DNA from: Tildeniella nuda ZEHNDER 1965/U140
GTDB taxonomy: Bacteria; Cyanobacteriota; Cyanobacteriia; Leptolyngbyales; Leptolyngbyaceae
DNA length: 64,000 nt
Assembly (NCBI GenBank): GCA_019358895.1
Contig: JAHHIG010000007.1
Coordinates: forward strand, 215,197 to 279,196
Reading direction: 5' to 3'
Shown here: one piece after another, positions 24,411 to 35,239 of the stretch
How positions within the stretch are numbered: position 1 is the first letter of the stretch
How the letters are laid out: each line of letters opens with the position of its first letter
Made by a program: the position numbers and the translations under genes
Notes under the pieces: model-generated
Database searches by the model: none
Seen by the model: only the letters and a program-made list of their open reading frames with translations
Told to the model about the DNA's origin: nothing

Positions 24411-24545
24411 GAGTTAGCTTGGTTCGATCGCTGAACTCTTTGTACGTCCCCGAGCGTCAGGTAACAGCGTCACCCACGAAATCGGCACAGAGATCACGTC
24501 CAGCGTTTCTTGCTGCCAAACAACAATGACCTTTCCAAAGCCTTA
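24411..24545 (-). pseudogene. Decayed DUF4926/DUF6883 cassette
   Basis: From GAGTTAGCTTGG onward the sequence follows the region 20423-20530 (DUF4926 3' half) with many substitutions. It then jumps to a segment matching the middle of the DUF6883 gene (CTTGCTGCCAAA). No frame is intact. The 284-bp gap between hicA and por is otherwise without genes. Confidence 0.75.
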
Positions 24546-24564
24546 ATCACCATCTCTGCATTAG

Positions 24565-25563
<999 letters not shown>

Positions 25564-25611
25564 TCAGGATCTCACATTGTTGCCGACCAAGACTATTTTG
25601 GAGGAAGTCAG

Positions 25612-25740
25612 CAGGGAAAAGGTAGGAGGCAGAAGGCAGAAGGCAGAAGGCTAAAGTGAGAAACTGACCGATGACTGCTCCCAAAACTCCTTACCCCTCT
25701 CCCCTCTCCCCTCACTCCTCTCCCCTCTCCCCCTCACTTC
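25612..25740. repeat. GGCAGAA and CCCCTCT simple repeats
   Basis: AGGCAGAAGGCAGAAGGCAG-type heptamers are followed by a CCCCTCTCCCCTC tract between por and tatC. They occupy most of the divergent promoter region. Confidence 0.75.
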
Positions 25741-25809
25741 CCACCAATCGCTTGCTCCCACTGCCGACCCAGATACAATAGTGAGAAGACCTACGGACAG
25801 ACGCGACCC

Positions 25810-26628
25810 ATGACGGCTCCTTCGGAATTAGAAACGTTACCCCAACAGGACTTCGCCCTTGATGCCAATCCGGCTTTGGCGCAGGATTTGAGCGTGGCTA
25901 CAGAAGATGTCATTGCAGACGATGTGCTGGATGATGTCGAAATGTCGTTGTTCGACCATTTGGAAGAACTGCGTCAACGTATCTTTTACGCGCTAATCGC
26001 CGTTGCGGTAGGCATTGTCGGCTGTTTCTTCTTCGTTAAGCAGATTGTTCAACTACTCGAAGTTCCGGCTGGTGCGGTCAAGTTTCTTCAACTGGCACCG
26101 GGAGAATACTTCTTCGTTTCGATGAAAGTAGCAGCCTACAGCGGTGTACTGCTGGCAAGTCCCGTTATTTTGTACCAAATTATTGCGTTTGTGCTGCCAG
26201 GTTTGACCCGTAGCGAACGTAAATTACTCGCCCCGATCGTCTTTGGCTCTAGCTTTCTGTTCGTCGGTGGCTTGGCGTTTGCCTACATTGCATTGATTCC
26301 TGCGGCGCTCAATTTCTTCATCTCGTACGGCGCAGATGTCGTGGAGCAACTCTGGTCAATCGATCGCTACTTCGAGTTCATCCTGCTGCTCATGTTCAGC
26401 ACTGGGCTTGCCTTCCAAATTCCGATCATTCAAATGCTCCTCGGTCTACTGGGCATCGTCTCTTCTAAGCAAATGCTGTCCGGCTGGCGTTACGTCTTCC
26501 TTGGAGCCGCCGTTCTCGGTGCTGTCCTGACCCCTTCCACTGATCCACTGACTCAAAGCCTGTTAGGTGGCGCAGTCGTCGGACTCTATTTTGGTGGCGT
26601 TGGTTTAGTGAAGCTACTAGGCAAGTAG
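25810..26628 (+). CDS. tatC: Sec-independent protein translocase TatC
   Basis: TatC recognises twin-arginine signal peptides and forms the core of the translocon in thylakoid and plasma membranes. The 272-residue protein has the conserved cytoplasmic [14 protein letters not shown] motif (about residues 44-57) and six membrane segments. The conserved periplasmic glutamate region, [14 protein letters not shown], is also present. The acidic N-terminal extension of about 43 residues is longer than in the E. coli protein. No tatA/tatB gene is nearby. Confidence 0.96.
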   Translation: MTAPSELETLPQQDFALDANPALAQDLSVATEDVIADDVLDDVEMSLFDHLEELRQRIFYALIAVAVGIVGCFFFVKQIVQLLEVPAGAVKFLQLAPGEYFFVSMKVAAYSGVLLASPVILYQIIAFVLPGLTRSERKLLAPIVFGSSFLFVGGLAFAYIALIPAALNFFISYGADVVEQLWSIDRYFEFILLLMFSTGLAFQIPIIQMLLGLLGIVSSKQMLSGWRYVFLGAAVLGAVLTPSTDPLTQSLLGGAVVGLYFGGVGLVKLLGK

Positions 26629-26686
26629 CGCGATCGAGCCAGCAAGCCAATTTCTTGCATCACCACAAACCTATCTCAACGATAAG

Positions 26687-26728
26687 GCTGTGTGTAGAGC
26701 CATCACATGTAACGGCTCTCCACATAGC
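26687..26728. terminator. Hairpin between tatC and psaJ
   Basis: GCTGTGTGTAGAGCC pairs with GGCTCTCCACATAGC with two imperfect positions across a 12-nt loop. It sits between the convergent tatC and psaJ genes, just after the psaJ stop, and could serve both. Confidence 0.55.
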
Positions 26729-26733
26729 AACTC

Positions 26734-26883
26734 TTACGGCATGGGATGAAACAAAAGGTCTGGGAAAACGTAGTTGAACAATGCCCAGGTAGAAACCGCA
26801 ATGGACGTTGCAACGATCGCAAGCACAGGGGCAGTAGAAAGATACCGAAGAAAAAAGTTAGCTTGGCTGTCTGGTTTTGCCAT
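26734..26883 (-). CDS. psaJ: Photosystem I subunit IX
   Basis: This is a 49-residue single-span membrane protein that starts MAKPDSQANFFLRYLSTAPV and ends FPDLLFHPMP. Both the RYLSTAPV start of the membrane helix and the PDLLFHP end are diagnostic of PsaJ, which packs beside PsaF in photosystem I. The start is ATG 26883. In many cyanobacteria psaJ follows psaF; here no psaF is next to it and the region upstream is non-coding, so it is transcribed on its own or psaF lies elsewhere. Confidence 0.93.
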   Translation of the reverse strand: MAKPDSQANFFLRYLSTAPVLAIVATSIAVSTWALFNYVFPDLLFHPMP

Positions 26884-27050
26884 GATCAAGTGTTGAGTGA
26901 ACGGTAGAACGACTTCAGCCTAACGATGATTGCTGTTTCTGCGCTCAATCAAAAGGAGGATGCAGATGACTCAATCCCTATAGGCTAAAGCTTGAAGTAC
27001 CGTGTGACAGAGCCGATCGCGCTGGCAGATCCTAGCTCTAAGTTTCTCAG

Positions 27051-27283
27051 TTATGGCGGTTCCCATTAGAGTGCGGTACAAGGGCTGAGGGTTTAAGGCA
27101 GAAGGCAGGAGGCAGAAGGCGGAAGGCAGGAGGAAAGCCGCCGTGCTCTTAAACGTCTGACCTCGTTCGACTGAGCGCTGTTCGGCTGAGCGCTCACGTC
27201 GAAGCTCACGTCGAAGCTCACGCCGAAGTCTGCCTTCTGCCTCTTTGCGACTTTACTTCACTGGATTAGGAACCGCTATATCG
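27051..27283. repeat. Dispersed element with inner simple repeats
   Basis: The ends ATGGCGGTTCCCATTAG and, inverted, ATATAGCGGTTCCTAATCC resemble each other. Inside lie AGGCAGAAGGCAGG repeats and TCGACTGAGCGCT/CACGTCGAAGCT repeats. The right ~45 bp recur inverted at 59757-59800. The whole 533-bp gap 26884-27416 holds no recognisable gene. Confidence 0.55.
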
Positions 27284-27416
27284 ACAACAGCCAGCATCAA
27301 CGCCGTGAAGTGAGACAGCAGAAATTGGCACTGCTACGACAGCAACGCTACTCGTTAAAACTTACAGCAAGCCAAAAGCAAAAAAAAGAGTGTGTCGAGC
27401 CTTCACCGCTATCAGG

Positions 27417-28331
27417 TTAAACAAACTCACTTTCTGGTAAAAAACCGTAGCATAGCGCCACTGGTGAATCTGAAGCACCATTCATGGCGCACTCTGTGCG
27501 TCCACACTGAGTACAGTTTGATTGCGTGGGCAAAATTAGCTCAACCGCAGGATAAACGCTGATCCCCTGATTGATAAACCCCTGGGCTTCTAGATCTGAA
27601 ATCGTGCTGCAAATTAGGATTGCTTTATCAATGCCAAGCGCGTCCCGTTGGTAATTGATTTGCCTTAACGTTTCCCCAAAGCCTTGCGAGTCGGGTTTAA
27701 TCAACACCAGCACCTTTTCAGTACGGCTAATGAAACAGTTAGGATTGTCCTGTTCAAAAAAGTCTTTGTACTGAAGCGTGAAGGTGCCATCGGGGTAGCG
27801 TAAGGTACGCATCTGCCGTAGAAAGGGGAGGGTGAAGTTCCCGCCAGGATCGATCGCGTACCACCACGATTTGTGCCATGCATCATAGGGCAAGTGTAGA
27901 ATCTCTTCAATTTGCTCCGAGTGAAACCCCGATTCGGCAAGGAGAGAGACGGTGAGAGACAGTGGCAGACTGTTTCCCAGCGTTTGAAGATCCGATTCAT
28001 GCTGAGTCAACCTTGCCAGTTCCCGACTTTCAAGCGTGCGGCTACTATTCGCCACAGTCCGCTCAGTCCGCTCTTCAGGCGCTGCCAACCTGCAACGCTT
28101 GGACTCAAACTGCACAATGCCGTCAGCAGTTTGCTGATTGCCTGTGGGTACACCTACCTGAGTTGAGATGGCATGAACATGCTGCCCTTTTGCCAGGGTG
28201 GGGATGCAGTTTTCGAGCAGTGATTGCAGTACATGCCGATCGGCGATCGCCAGTGCAATTTGAATCTGATCATGCAGATTTTGTGTTCGGGCTGAATCGC
28301 TGATTGGATAGAAGAGAGGATTCATTGGCAT
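27417..28331 (-). CDS. Conserved hypothetical protein with a C-terminal cysteine cluster
   Basis: From ATG 28331 (ribosome-binding site GAGGAA 8 nt upstream) the product is 304 residues. It has no signal peptide or membrane segment. The middle is rich in aromatic residues (YDAWHKSWWYAIDPGGNFTL). Near the C-terminus CTQCGRTECAMNG and a later CYGF give four cysteines that could bind zinc or an Fe-S cluster. I do not recognise the family. Neighbours give no functional link. Confidence 0.75.
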   Translation of the reverse strand: MPMNPLFYPISDSARTQNLHDQIQIALAIADRHVLQSLLENCIPTLAKGQHVHAISTQVGVPTGNQQTADGIVQFESKRCRLAAPEERTERTVANSSRTLESRELARLTQHESDLQTLGNSLPLSLTVSLLAESGFHSEQIEEILHLPYDAWHKSWWYAIDPGGNFTLPFLRQMRTLRYPDGTFTLQYKDFFEQDNPNCFISRTEKVLVLIKPDSQGFGETLRQINYQRDALGIDKAILICSTISDLEAQGFINQGISVYPAVELILPTQSNCTQCGRTECAMNGASDSPVALCYGFLPESEFV

Positions 28332-28548
28332 AGTCACTGTTCCTCATCACTACTGCACGTTAGCGATCATTGTGAAATAGTTTTAGCAAAACCGTCCCCT
28401 TATTTGAGCTTCTCTTAAGAAATCGATAGCTTCTGCCAACCCAACGGTAGCCACTGTTACGAAGCGGTGTCATTAGCCCAACAAAACCCAGCTCCTGCCT
28501 GTTCACAGCAACCGTTTGAGCAACGACATTTTCTGCATAGTGAGCGAT

Positions 28549-28625
<77 letters not shown>

Positions 28626-28729
28626 CGACCAAAAACCAGTGATTTTACAAAAAATGACGTTGCCTGGATGCGCAATGCCATAATGGAACCACTAACTGCT
28701 TACGTTCAATTCGCAACCCGCTATACGTT

Positions 28730-29074
28730 ATGTCACAAGGACAGGGATTTGGCTTCGGTCTCGGCAAAATGAAGGAGCTGACAGAAGCCTTCAAGAAAGC
28801 GCAACAGGTTCAAGAGGGAGCCAGAAAGCTTCAAGAAGAACTGGAACAGATGGAAATTGAGGGTGAATCCGGTGGTGGATTGGTGAAGGTTGTTCTTAGT
28901 GGCAACCAGGAGCCTCTCGGTGTCACGATTTCGCCTGATGTTCTTGGTGAGGGTGCAGAGGTGCTCTCAGATCTGGTTACGGCAGCGATGAAAGATGCCT
29001 ACAACAAATCGACCGCCACTATGAGGGAGAGGATGGAAGAGCTAACTGGTGGACTCAACCTGCCTGGTATGTAA
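28730..29074 (+). CDS. YbaB/EbfC family nucleoid-associated protein
   Basis: This 114-residue protein of the small DNA-binding YbaB family forms dimers that coat DNA. The helical N-terminus ([25 protein letters not shown] split around residue 20), the central strand segment [18 protein letters not shown] and the C-terminal helix are typical. A Gly/Phe-rich start (GQGFGFGLG) is common in cyanobacterial members. The start is ATG 28730. Confidence 0.93.
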   Translation: MSQGQGFGFGLGKMKELTEAFKKAQQVQEGARKLQEELEQMEIEGESGGGLVKVVLSGNQEPLGVTISPDVLGEGAEVLSDLVTAAMKDAYNKSTATMRERMEELTGGLNLPGM

Positions 29075-29212
29075 GAGACTTTGGACGAGATTACAGGCTG
29101 CGGCTGATGGCAGACATCAGATGAAGTATTGCTCCCGAACGTCCGGCGTTTAGAGCTTCTGCCGATAGACTCATCCCCAACACGTTGATTTTGTGGAGTT
29201 TGGGCATAGCCA

Positions 29213-29698
29213 ATGCCTTACAAGCTGCTATTCGTTTGTCTCGGTAACATTTGCCGCTCTCCCTCGGCGGAGAATATTATGAATCATCTGATCGCTCAAG
29301 CAAATTTGAGCGATCGCATTGTCTGCGACTCAGCAGGCACGGCTGGTTATCACATTGGCAGTCCACCTGACCGACGCATGGCGATCGCTGCCCAAAAGCA
29401 AGGCATTGTTCTGTGCGGTAGTGCGCGGCAGTTCATTCGTTCAGATTTCGAGACGTTCGATCGCATCCTTGCGATGGATCGAGAGAATCTTGCTAACATC
29501 CTCGCACTTGACCCAACAGGCAAATATCGGGAGAAAGTGCGGCTCATGTGTGATTTTTGCACTCGCCACACGCTCCAAGAAGTCCCCGATCCTTACTACG
29601 GCGGGGCAGAAGGATTCAATCAGGTGATTGATCTGCTGTTCGATGCCTGCGAAGGGTTGTTGGTTGACGTAACCAACGAACTAACGATCAGTCAATAG
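29213..29698 (+). CDS. Low-molecular-weight protein tyrosine phosphatase
   Basis: The 161-residue enzyme has the P-loop Cys9-x5-Arg15-Ser (VCLGNICRSPSAE) and the general-acid aspartate in VPDPYYGG. The family removes phosphate from tyrosine, including on Wzc-type kinases such as the one at the left edge of this window. It is 138 bp downstream of ybaB on the same strand. Confidence 0.94.
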   Translation: MPYKLLFVCLGNICRSPSAENIMNHLIAQANLSDRIVCDSAGTAGYHIGSPPDRRMAIAAQKQGIVLCGSARQFIRSDFETFDRILAMDRENLANILALDPTGKYREKVRLMCDFCTRHTLQEVPDPYYGGAEGFNQVIDLLFDACEGLLVDVTNELTISQ

Positions 29699-29796
29699 CG
29701 CTCTATGCTGTAGCACTCTAGCCTTGTGAACAGGACTAACGCGTTAAGCGATCAGCTTTTTCTGACGACTGACTTCTGACAGCCTGTACGATCGCT

Positions 29797-30660
29797 CTAT
29801 AACGCTTCGATCGCCTGCTTCAAATCAGCCGTCAACAGTTGGGCACTTTGCTTCGGCATTTTCAAATCGTAAGCCGCAACGCGGAGGGGTTGTCCAATGC
29901 AAACCTTGACGCGGCAACGCCAAGGGGCAAAGGGCTTGCTGTAGTAAACGCGAATGGGCACAACCTTAATGTCCAGATCTGGCTGGCTGGCTTCTGCTTG
30001 TAGCGCCAGTCTTGCCAATCCCGGCTTAAGTCGCTGTACCTGCGTTTCCCGAAAAATATTGCCTTCTGGAAAGATGACAAGGGCTTGTCCGTCCTGTAAC
30101 AATTCAACGCCATGACGCAGACTCGCGATCGCTGGACGCTTGGTGTCGATCGGAAACCCGCCTAAGCGCCGAATAAACCAGCCTTGCAGTCCCCTGACCT
30201 CATCTGCCGAAACCATGAAGCGTAAGTGACGACCCGTAATATCATGCCCTGCCGCATAGGGGATCATCATTGCATCCCAGCGGGAGCGGTGAGTCGGGGC
30301 AAGAATGATCGGACCCGTTCGAGGTAGGTTTTCGCGCCCGTTGATTTCAATCCGCCTGAAGTAGAAGGGCGCAACGATATGGCGACCCAGCGGATAAACC
30401 AGTGATGCCAACCACGAAGAGCACTGAGAGTCTGCTGGAACCGCTACTGGCTGACTGTGATGAAGGGCTGATCCTTTCAGTACGCGCACGACCAGCGACG
30501 CATTTGACTCTGCCTGTCCCGCAGACGAATGAACAGCGTCGATATAGACGGGTTTTTGACAAGCTTTTTGCTCGTAACCGAGCGGACTCGTCTGATTATC
30601 AAAATCTGATGGCAGTTGCCCTGTGGCGTAAAGCGGTCTAGATGGATCAAGCAAGTTCAT
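29797..30660 (-). CDS. 1-acyl-glycerol-3-phosphate acyltransferase-like protein (PlsC family)
   Basis: The 287-residue protein has the acyltransferase motifs H-x4-D (THRSRWDAM), the FPEGN motif (VIFPEGNIFRE) and an intervening FMVSADEVRG block. It belongs to the family that adds the second acyl chain to lysophosphatidic acid at the membrane. The N-terminal ~80 residues are poorly conserved in appearance. I chose ATG 30660 over a GTG 9 bp earlier. It is the last gene of a run with tadA, grxC and a small membrane protein. Confidence 0.88.
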   Translation of the reverse strand: MNLLDPSRPLYATGQLPSDFDNQTSPLGYEQKACQKPVYIDAVHSSAGQAESNASLVVRVLKGSALHHSQPVAVPADSQCSSWLASLVYPLGRHIVAPFYFRRIEINGRENLPRTGPIILAPTHRSRWDAMMIPYAAGHDITGRHLRFMVSADEVRGLQGWFIRRLGGFPIDTKRPAIASLRHGVELLQDGQALVIFPEGNIFRETQVQRLKPGLARLALQAEASQPDLDIKVVPIRVYYSKPFAPWRCRVKVCIGQPLRVAAYDLKMPKQSAQLLTADLKQAIEAL

Positions 30661-30752
30661 AGCGTACACAGCGACAGACGAGATGCGGAAACTACACGTA
30701 CGACTACCGTAGAGTGCTTTGGGATCACCGTCGTCCTCTCTAAGGACACTTT

Positions 30753-31295
30753 TTAGGGTGGCATGAGCTGATTTTGGTCGTGCGATCGAGCAGAGTGATC
30801 AGACGCAGAACGACTGCGACGTAAGGCAAACCAGGACTGTAGCTGCTGACGACAAGGCGTTTCCAGAATGCCGCCCAGCACAGACAGATGGTGGTTAGAA
30901 CAAGCGCTGTCCGGTAGATTCAAGACCGATCGCACAGCGCCTGCTTTTGGATCGTCGGCTCCGTAAACCAACCGTCCTAACCGTGCCAGCACTAAGGCAC
31001 CTGCACACATAGAGCAGGGTTCTAGCGTCACATAGAGGGTACATTGAGTCAAGTGCCAGCTACCGAGGGCACGTCCCGCCATGCGTAGTGCCAAAATTTC
31101 GGCGTGGGCGGTCGGGTCATGATCCCGTTCGCGACGGTTTTCAGCCTCGGCGATCGCCTGCCCATTCGCCCCTACGATGATCGCGCCAACAGGAACGTCA
31201 CCTGCATCGCCTGCACTTTGGGCAAGCGCGATCGCCCGCTCCATCCACTGGCGATGCCGTAGATATTCTGGATGGTCGAAGAGAGAGGACGGCAA
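30753..31295 (-). CDS. tadA: tRNA-specific adenosine deaminase
   Basis: TadA converts A34 to inosine in tRNA-Arg. The zinc ligands and catalytic Glu are in HAEILAL and PCSMCAGAL, and VPVGAIIV is the usual leading strand. The length is 180 residues from TTG 31295. The region just upstream consists of GGGGAGT simple repeats, and the next in-frame ATG (31244) would remove part of the first helix. The start may therefore have been altered by repeat expansion. The C-terminal tail is rich in Ser/Arg/His. Confidence 0.93.
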   Translation of the reverse strand: MPSSLFDHPEYLRHRQWMERAIALAQSAGDAGDVPVGAIIVGANGQAIAEAENRRERDHDPTAHAEILALRMAGRALGSWHLTQCTLYVTLEPCSMCAGALVLARLGRLVYGADDPKAGAVRSVLNLPDSACSNHHLSVLGGILETPCRQQLQSWFALRRSRSASDHSARSHDQNQLMPP

Positions 31296-31296
31296 G

Positions 31297-31345
31297 GGGA
31301 GTGGGGAGTGGGGAGTGGGGAGTAGGGGAAGAGTTTTGAGTTTTG
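31297..31345. repeat. GGGGAGT and GAGTTTT simple repeats
   Basis: About four GGGGAGT units and three GAGTTTT units lie against the tadA start. More repeats of the CTTCTGC type follow towards grxC. Confidence 0.75.
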
Positions 31346-31390
31346 AGTTTTGAGTTCTAAATTTTGAATTGCCTCCTCTGCCTTCTGCCT

Positions 31391-31699
31391 TTAGCCTTCT
31401 GCTAACAGCAAATCGAGCTGTCCTTTCTGATCAAGCTGATAGAGATCATCGCAACCGCCGATATGCTGTTGATTAATAAAAATCTGCGGCACAGAGCGTC
31501 GTCCGTTAGCACGTTCTGCCATTTTGGTTCTGGCAGCGTCATCCCCATCAATTTTATAGTCAGTGAAACGAACGCCTTTCCACCACAACAGCAGTTTGGC
31601 GCGAATGCAGAAGGGGCAGGTCTGCCAGGTGTAGATTTCGACGCTGGCATTAATTTGCTCAGGATGGCGCTTGAGCAATGAGTTGAGCATTTTCAGCAT
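31391..31699 (-). CDS. grxC: Glutaredoxin 3
   Basis: A 102-residue dithiol glutaredoxin with active site CPFC (WQTCPFCIRAK), the cis-proline region RRSVPQIFIN and the glutathione-binding GGCDDLYQL. It reduces disulfides with glutathione in the cytosol. It is 36 bp downstream of a small membrane protein gene and upstream of tadA. Confidence 0.95.
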   Translation of the reverse strand: MLKMLNSLLKRHPEQINASVEIYTWQTCPFCIRAKLLLWWKGVRFTDYKIDGDDAARTKMAERANGRRSVPQIFINQQHIGGCDDLYQLDQKGQLDLLLAEG

Positions 31700-31735
31700 T
31701 GATTTATTACTCCACGATCGCGTTGATTCAGTCGT

Positions 31736-31987
31736 TCAAAACGAAGGAAAGGGTACGACTATGAGTATGCCAACTCCAGCGAGTGCGATCACGACTGAAA
31801 ACGCCAGTAGCTTCAGTCGATTTTGCGTGGGCGAGGATGTGGGTAACCGTGGTGTGGTTGTTTGCCGCGATCGAGTTTGAACGGAAGGACTCAGCCAGAG
31901 GAGCATACTGCCCAGCGTCATAAGGCTGCCCAAGATCGCCGCTGTACCTGCAACCCAGGCAAGAATAAACCAAGTAATCTGTGACAT
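31736..31987 (-). CDS. Small two-span membrane protein of unknown function
   Basis: The 83-residue protein has two hydrophobic segments: ITWFILAWVAGTAAILGSL near the N-terminus and LLAFSVVIALAGVGILIVV near the C-terminus, joined by a Ser/Thr/Arg-rich loop. The start is ATG 31987. The close spacing to grxC suggests co-transcription. Confidence 0.7.
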   Translation of the reverse strand: MSQITWFILAWVAGTAAILGSLMTLGSMLLWLSPSVQTRSRQTTTPRLPTSSPTQNRLKLLAFSVVIALAGVGILIVVPFPSF

Positions 31988-32129
31988 GGGCGCTACAGTG
32001 TGGCAACTGTAAATTTGTAATGCCAGACAATTTAAAGTTTATCGCTAGTTCGCGCCAAAAGTCCCCCAGTCATAAACCAGGGGACGCTGTAATGAAGCTG
32101 CGAAGGTTTGGCTTTACTCAGAGTGCTGC

Positions 32130-32375
32130 CTAGACATCGTACATGCGGCATTCAAGGGCATCGGGGCGTTCCTCGCAGTAGCGATCGAAGCTCGTTTGAG
32201 TATGAAGGCGACGATCGGCAGTTGTAGCCTGCACTTCTTCGACGGCATCCCAGGCGGCAGCACATTCACTAGAGAGATCGCCGTTGGTGCTGCAAGCAAT
32301 ACGTGCGTCTTCCAGCATTGATGGTAGTTGCTCTTCAAGTGTGGCAGCGCTGTTCGTTTCGAGTCGCTTAGACAT
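32130..32375 (-). CDS. cp12: CP12, regulator of the Calvin cycle
   Basis: CP12 is a small disordered protein that in the dark forms disulfides and ties GAPDH and phosphoribulokinase into an inactive complex. All marks are present in 81 residues: the N-terminal cysteine pair in ACSTNGDLSSEC, the core AAAWDAVEEVQA, and the C-terminal pair in YCEERPDALECRMYDV. The start is ATG 32375. glpX lies divergently upstream, and gap2, encoding its binding partner, is 7 kb away. Confidence 0.96.
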   Translation of the reverse strand: MSKRLETNSAATLEEQLPSMLEDARIACSTNGDLSSECAAAWDAVEEVQATTADRRLHTQTSFDRYCEERPDALECRMYDV

Positions 32376-32747
32376 GGTTGGATGAATCTCCTGTAACTAA
32401 TGTTTTTGTAAAACCAGGTTTTTGTGGCGTTAACCTGCTCATTCGCACCGATGTATGTGTGCTCTATCCAATCTAGCGCTGCTGTTAAAGGTTTGGCAGG
32501 AGAGAAAACCAGCCCGTGAAGTTCGGTAATCTGTCTCGCCTCTGCACTGATACCAATCGCGTTAAACAGGAAAAGGAAATAGAACAGGTAAAGGAAATAG
32601 TACAAAAGTATGTATTGGCTCAGTAAAACTTAACACCGTGAAGCAGCGAGATTGCTGTCAAGCGCGTCTCCCCCTTTTGGTAGACTTAAAGACTGAGAAC
32701 AGGATTTATGAAGCCGCGCAAAATCAAGCAGTTGGAGGATTGACTTC
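32376..32747. other. Divergent promoter region of cp12 and glpX
   Basis: A 372-bp region without genes. It contains the direct repeat GGAAATAGAACAGGTAAAGG/GGAAATAGTAC near 32575-32605. No known operator could be assigned. Confidence 0.5.
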
Positions 32748-33782
32748 GTGGAGAATACGCTCGGTCTAGAGATTATTGAGGTCGTAGAACAGGCTGCGAT
32801 CGCGTCTGCCCGCTGGATGGGTAAGGGCGAGAAAAACATTGCCGACCAGGTTGCAGTGGAAGCCATGCGCGAACGGATGAACAAAATCCACATGCGAGGA
32901 CGCATCGTGATCGGCGAGGGTGAGCGGGATGACGCACCCATGCTTTACATTGGCGAAGAGGTCGGCATTGGTGCGCAAGCAGGCGCCAAGGGATTTAATC
33001 CTGATGAACTGATTGAGATTGATATTGCGGTCGATCCTTGCGAAGGTACCAATCTGGTCGCTTACGGACAACCTGGCTCCATGGCAGTACTGGCAATCTC
33101 CGAAAAAGGCGGGCTTTTTGCGGCACCCGACTTTTATATGAAGAAGCTGGCTGCACCACCCGCCGCTAAAGGCAAAGTAGACATCAATAAATCGGCGACC
33201 GAGAACCTCAAGATTCTGGCTGAGTGCCTGGAGCTGCCGATCGAAGAACTGGTCGTCATCGTGATGAAGCGCGATCGACACACTGACTTGATTAAGGAAA
33301 TTCGGGACGCGGGTGCTAGAGTCTCTCTCATTGAGGATGGCGATGTAGGTGCAGCGATCTCCTGTGGCTTTGCTGGTACAAATATTCATGCACTGATGGG
33401 TATTGGTGCCGCACCTGAAGGGGTCATCTCCGCTGCGGCAATGCGGGCAATGGGTGGGCACTTCCAGGGACAACTCATTTACGACCCAGCGATTGTGAAG
33501 ACAGGGCTGATTGGTGAGAGCAAGCAGGCTAACCTCGATCACCTCAAGAGCATGAACATTACCGATCCCGATAAAGTTTATGATGCTCACGAGCTTGCGT
33601 CTGGCAAAAATGTCATGTTCGCTGGCTGTGGTATCACCTCTGGCAACCTCATGGAAGGGGTACGGTTTTTCCCCGGCGGTATGAGAACACAGTCGCTGAT
33701 TATTTCCAATGAGTCCAATACGGCTCGCTTTGTCAGCACAATTCACTTGTCTGGACAGTCAAAAGCCGTGCCGTTGCATTAA
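32748..33782 (+). CDS. glpX: Class II fructose-1,6-/sedoheptulose-1,7-bisphosphatase
   Basis: In cyanobacteria this GlpX-type enzyme carries out both bisphosphatase steps of the Calvin cycle. The 344-residue length is right, and the metal/phosphate motifs are visible: [19 protein letters not shown] and [13 protein letters not shown]. It starts at GTG 32748. hemA follows 105 bp later on the same strand. Confidence 0.96.
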   Translation: MENTLGLEIIEVVEQAAIASARWMGKGEKNIADQVAVEAMRERMNKIHMRGRIVIGEGERDDAPMLYIGEEVGIGAQAGAKGFNPDELIEIDIAVDPCEGTNLVAYGQPGSMAVLAISEKGGLFAAPDFYMKKLAAPPAAKGKVDINKSATENLKILAECLELPIEELVVIVMKRDRHTDLIKEIRDAGARVSLIEDGDVGAAISCGFAGTNIHALMGIGAAPEGVISAAAMRAMGGHFQGQLIYDPAIVKTGLIGESKQANLDHLKSMNITDPDKVYDAHELASGKNVMFAGCGITSGNLMEGVRFFPGGMRTQSLIISNESNTARFVSTIHLSGQSKAVPLH

Positions 33783-33795
33783 GTTGTTAGTAGTT

Positions 33796-33845
33796 GGTTG
33801 TTAGTTGTTGGAAGCATTGCCGCTAATAACTAACAACTAACAACC
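33796..33845. repeat. Inverted TTGTTAG repeats between glpX and hemA
   Basis: GGTTGTTAGTTGTT pairs perfectly over 14 bp with AACAACTAACAACC across a ~22-nt loop. It could end glpX transcription, but the sequence is itself a simple repeat. Confidence 0.6.
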
Positions 33846-33887
33846 AATCGCTGAGATTCGGTTCACATCAAAAGAGCGCATTTTGAA

Positions 33888-35180
33888 ATGAATATTGCCG
33901 TCGTAGGGTTAAGCCACAAAACAGCCCCGGTTGACGTTCGAGAAAAACTGAGCATTCCTGAAACCCTTTATGAGCGGGCGATCGCACAACTTTGTGCTTG
34001 TCCTCACCTTGAAGAAGTTGCTGTTCTCAGCACCTGCAATCGTCTAGAGATCTATCTGGTCACGAGTGAGACAGAGCAAGGCATTCGTGACGTGACCCAA
34101 TTTTTAAGCGATCACAGCAAGCTTTTGCTCCCGCAGCTCCGACCCCATCTGTTTACCCTGCTGCATCAGGATGCGGTCATGCACTTGATGCGAGTGTCAT
34201 CTGGGTTAGATAGTCTGGTGCTGGGCGAAGGACAAATTCTGGCGCAGGTGAAACACTGCCACAAGCTAGGGCAACAGCATCAGGGGATTGGGCGCGTACT
34301 CAATCAGTTGTTTAAACAGGCTCTGACAGCAGGAAAGCGCGTCCGCACTGAAACCAGCATCGGCACAGGCGCGGTCTCAATCAGCTCCGCCGCAGTGGAA
34401 CTGGCGCAAATTAAAACCCAAAATTTAGCTGCCTGTCGGGTCGGCATTCTCGGCGCAGGCAAGATGTCACGCTTGCTGGTGCAGCACTTGCTATCAAAAG
34501 GCGCAGTCAATATCTCGATCGTAAACCGATCGCTAGAACGAGCGCAAGAACTAGCAAAGCTCTTTCCAGACGCAACCCTGCATCTGCACGCCTTATCCGA
34601 TCTGCCAACGGTGCTGTCAAACTCTGACATCATGTTTACCAGTACAGCAGCTACAGAACCCTTGCTCGATCGCGCCAAGCTAGAAATGGTCTTAGACCCA
34701 GCTCAACCGCTGCTGCTGTTTGATATTGCTGTACCACGCAACGTTCATAGCGATGTGAACGAACTGTCTCACGTACAGGCGTTTAACGTGGATGATTTGA
34801 AGGCAGTCGTGGCGCAAAACCAGGAAAGCCGCCGTCAAATGGCAATGGAGGCAGAATTGTTGCTGGATGAAGAGGTTGATACGTTTGATAGCTGGCTGCG
34901 ATCGCTTGAAACTGTCTCTACCATCAGCAGTTTGCGTGAAAAAGTTGAGACCATCCGCGCTCAAGAGCTTGAAAAAGCGCTTTCTCGACTGGGCACCGAA
35001 TTTGCCGAAAAGCATCAAGAGGTGATCGAAGCCCTTACCCGTGGCATTGTCAACAAAATTTTGCACGACCCGATGGTACAGCTACGAGCACAGCAAGACA
35101 TCGAAGTACGACGGCAGGCGATGCAAACCCTCACCACGCTCTTCAATCTAGAACCAACCTCAAATAAACAGTTTGGGTAA
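33888..35180 (+). CDS. hemA: Glutamyl-tRNA reductase
   Basis: This enzyme makes glutamate-1-semialdehyde, the first committed step to haem, chlorophyll and bilins. The 430-residue protein has [13 protein letters not shown] at the start, the catalytic Cys50 in STCNRLEIY, the NADPH site GAGKMSRL and the C-terminal dimerisation helices. The pigment theme fits with por at 24.6 kb. Confidence 0.97.
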   Translation: MNIAVVGLSHKTAPVDVREKLSIPETLYERAIAQLCACPHLEEVAVLSTCNRLEIYLVTSETEQGIRDVTQFLSDHSKLLLPQLRPHLFTLLHQDAVMHLMRVSSGLDSLVLGEGQILAQVKHCHKLGQQHQGIGRVLNQLFKQALTAGKRVRTETSIGTGAVSISSAAVELAQIKTQNLAACRVGILGAGKMSRLLVQHLLSKGAVNISIVNRSLERAQELAKLFPDATLHLHALSDLPTVLSNSDIMFTSTAATEPLLDRAKLEMVLDPAQPLLLFDIAVPRNVHSDVNELSHVQAFNVDDLKAVVAQNQESRRQMAMEAELLLDEEVDTFDSWLRSLETVSTISSLREKVETIRAQELEKALSRLGTEFAEKHQEVIEALTRGIVNKILHDPMVQLRAQQDIEVRRQAMQTLTTLFNLEPTSNKQFG

Positions 35181-35192
35181 GATCAAACAGCA

Positions 35193-35225
35193 AAAGCCCC
35201 GATTTCTTGGAGAAGTCGGGGCTTT
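35193..35225. terminator. Bidirectional terminator between hemA and murB
   Basis: AAAGCCCCGATTTCT and AGAAGTCGGGGCTTT form a 15-bp stem with one G-U pair and a 3-nt loop. Runs of A and T at both sides allow use in both directions between the convergent genes. Confidence 0.88.
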
Positions 35226-35239
35226 GCACCGCCTTAAGC

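Noticed and set aside
32114..32605. 163-codon frame overlapping cp12
   Set aside because: The other frame encodes a complete CP12 with all four cysteines. The longer frame has no protein-like features.
32766..33746. 326-codon open frame opposite glpX
   Set aside because: It mirrors the conserved glpX gene. Its composition follows from the codon bias of the sense strand.
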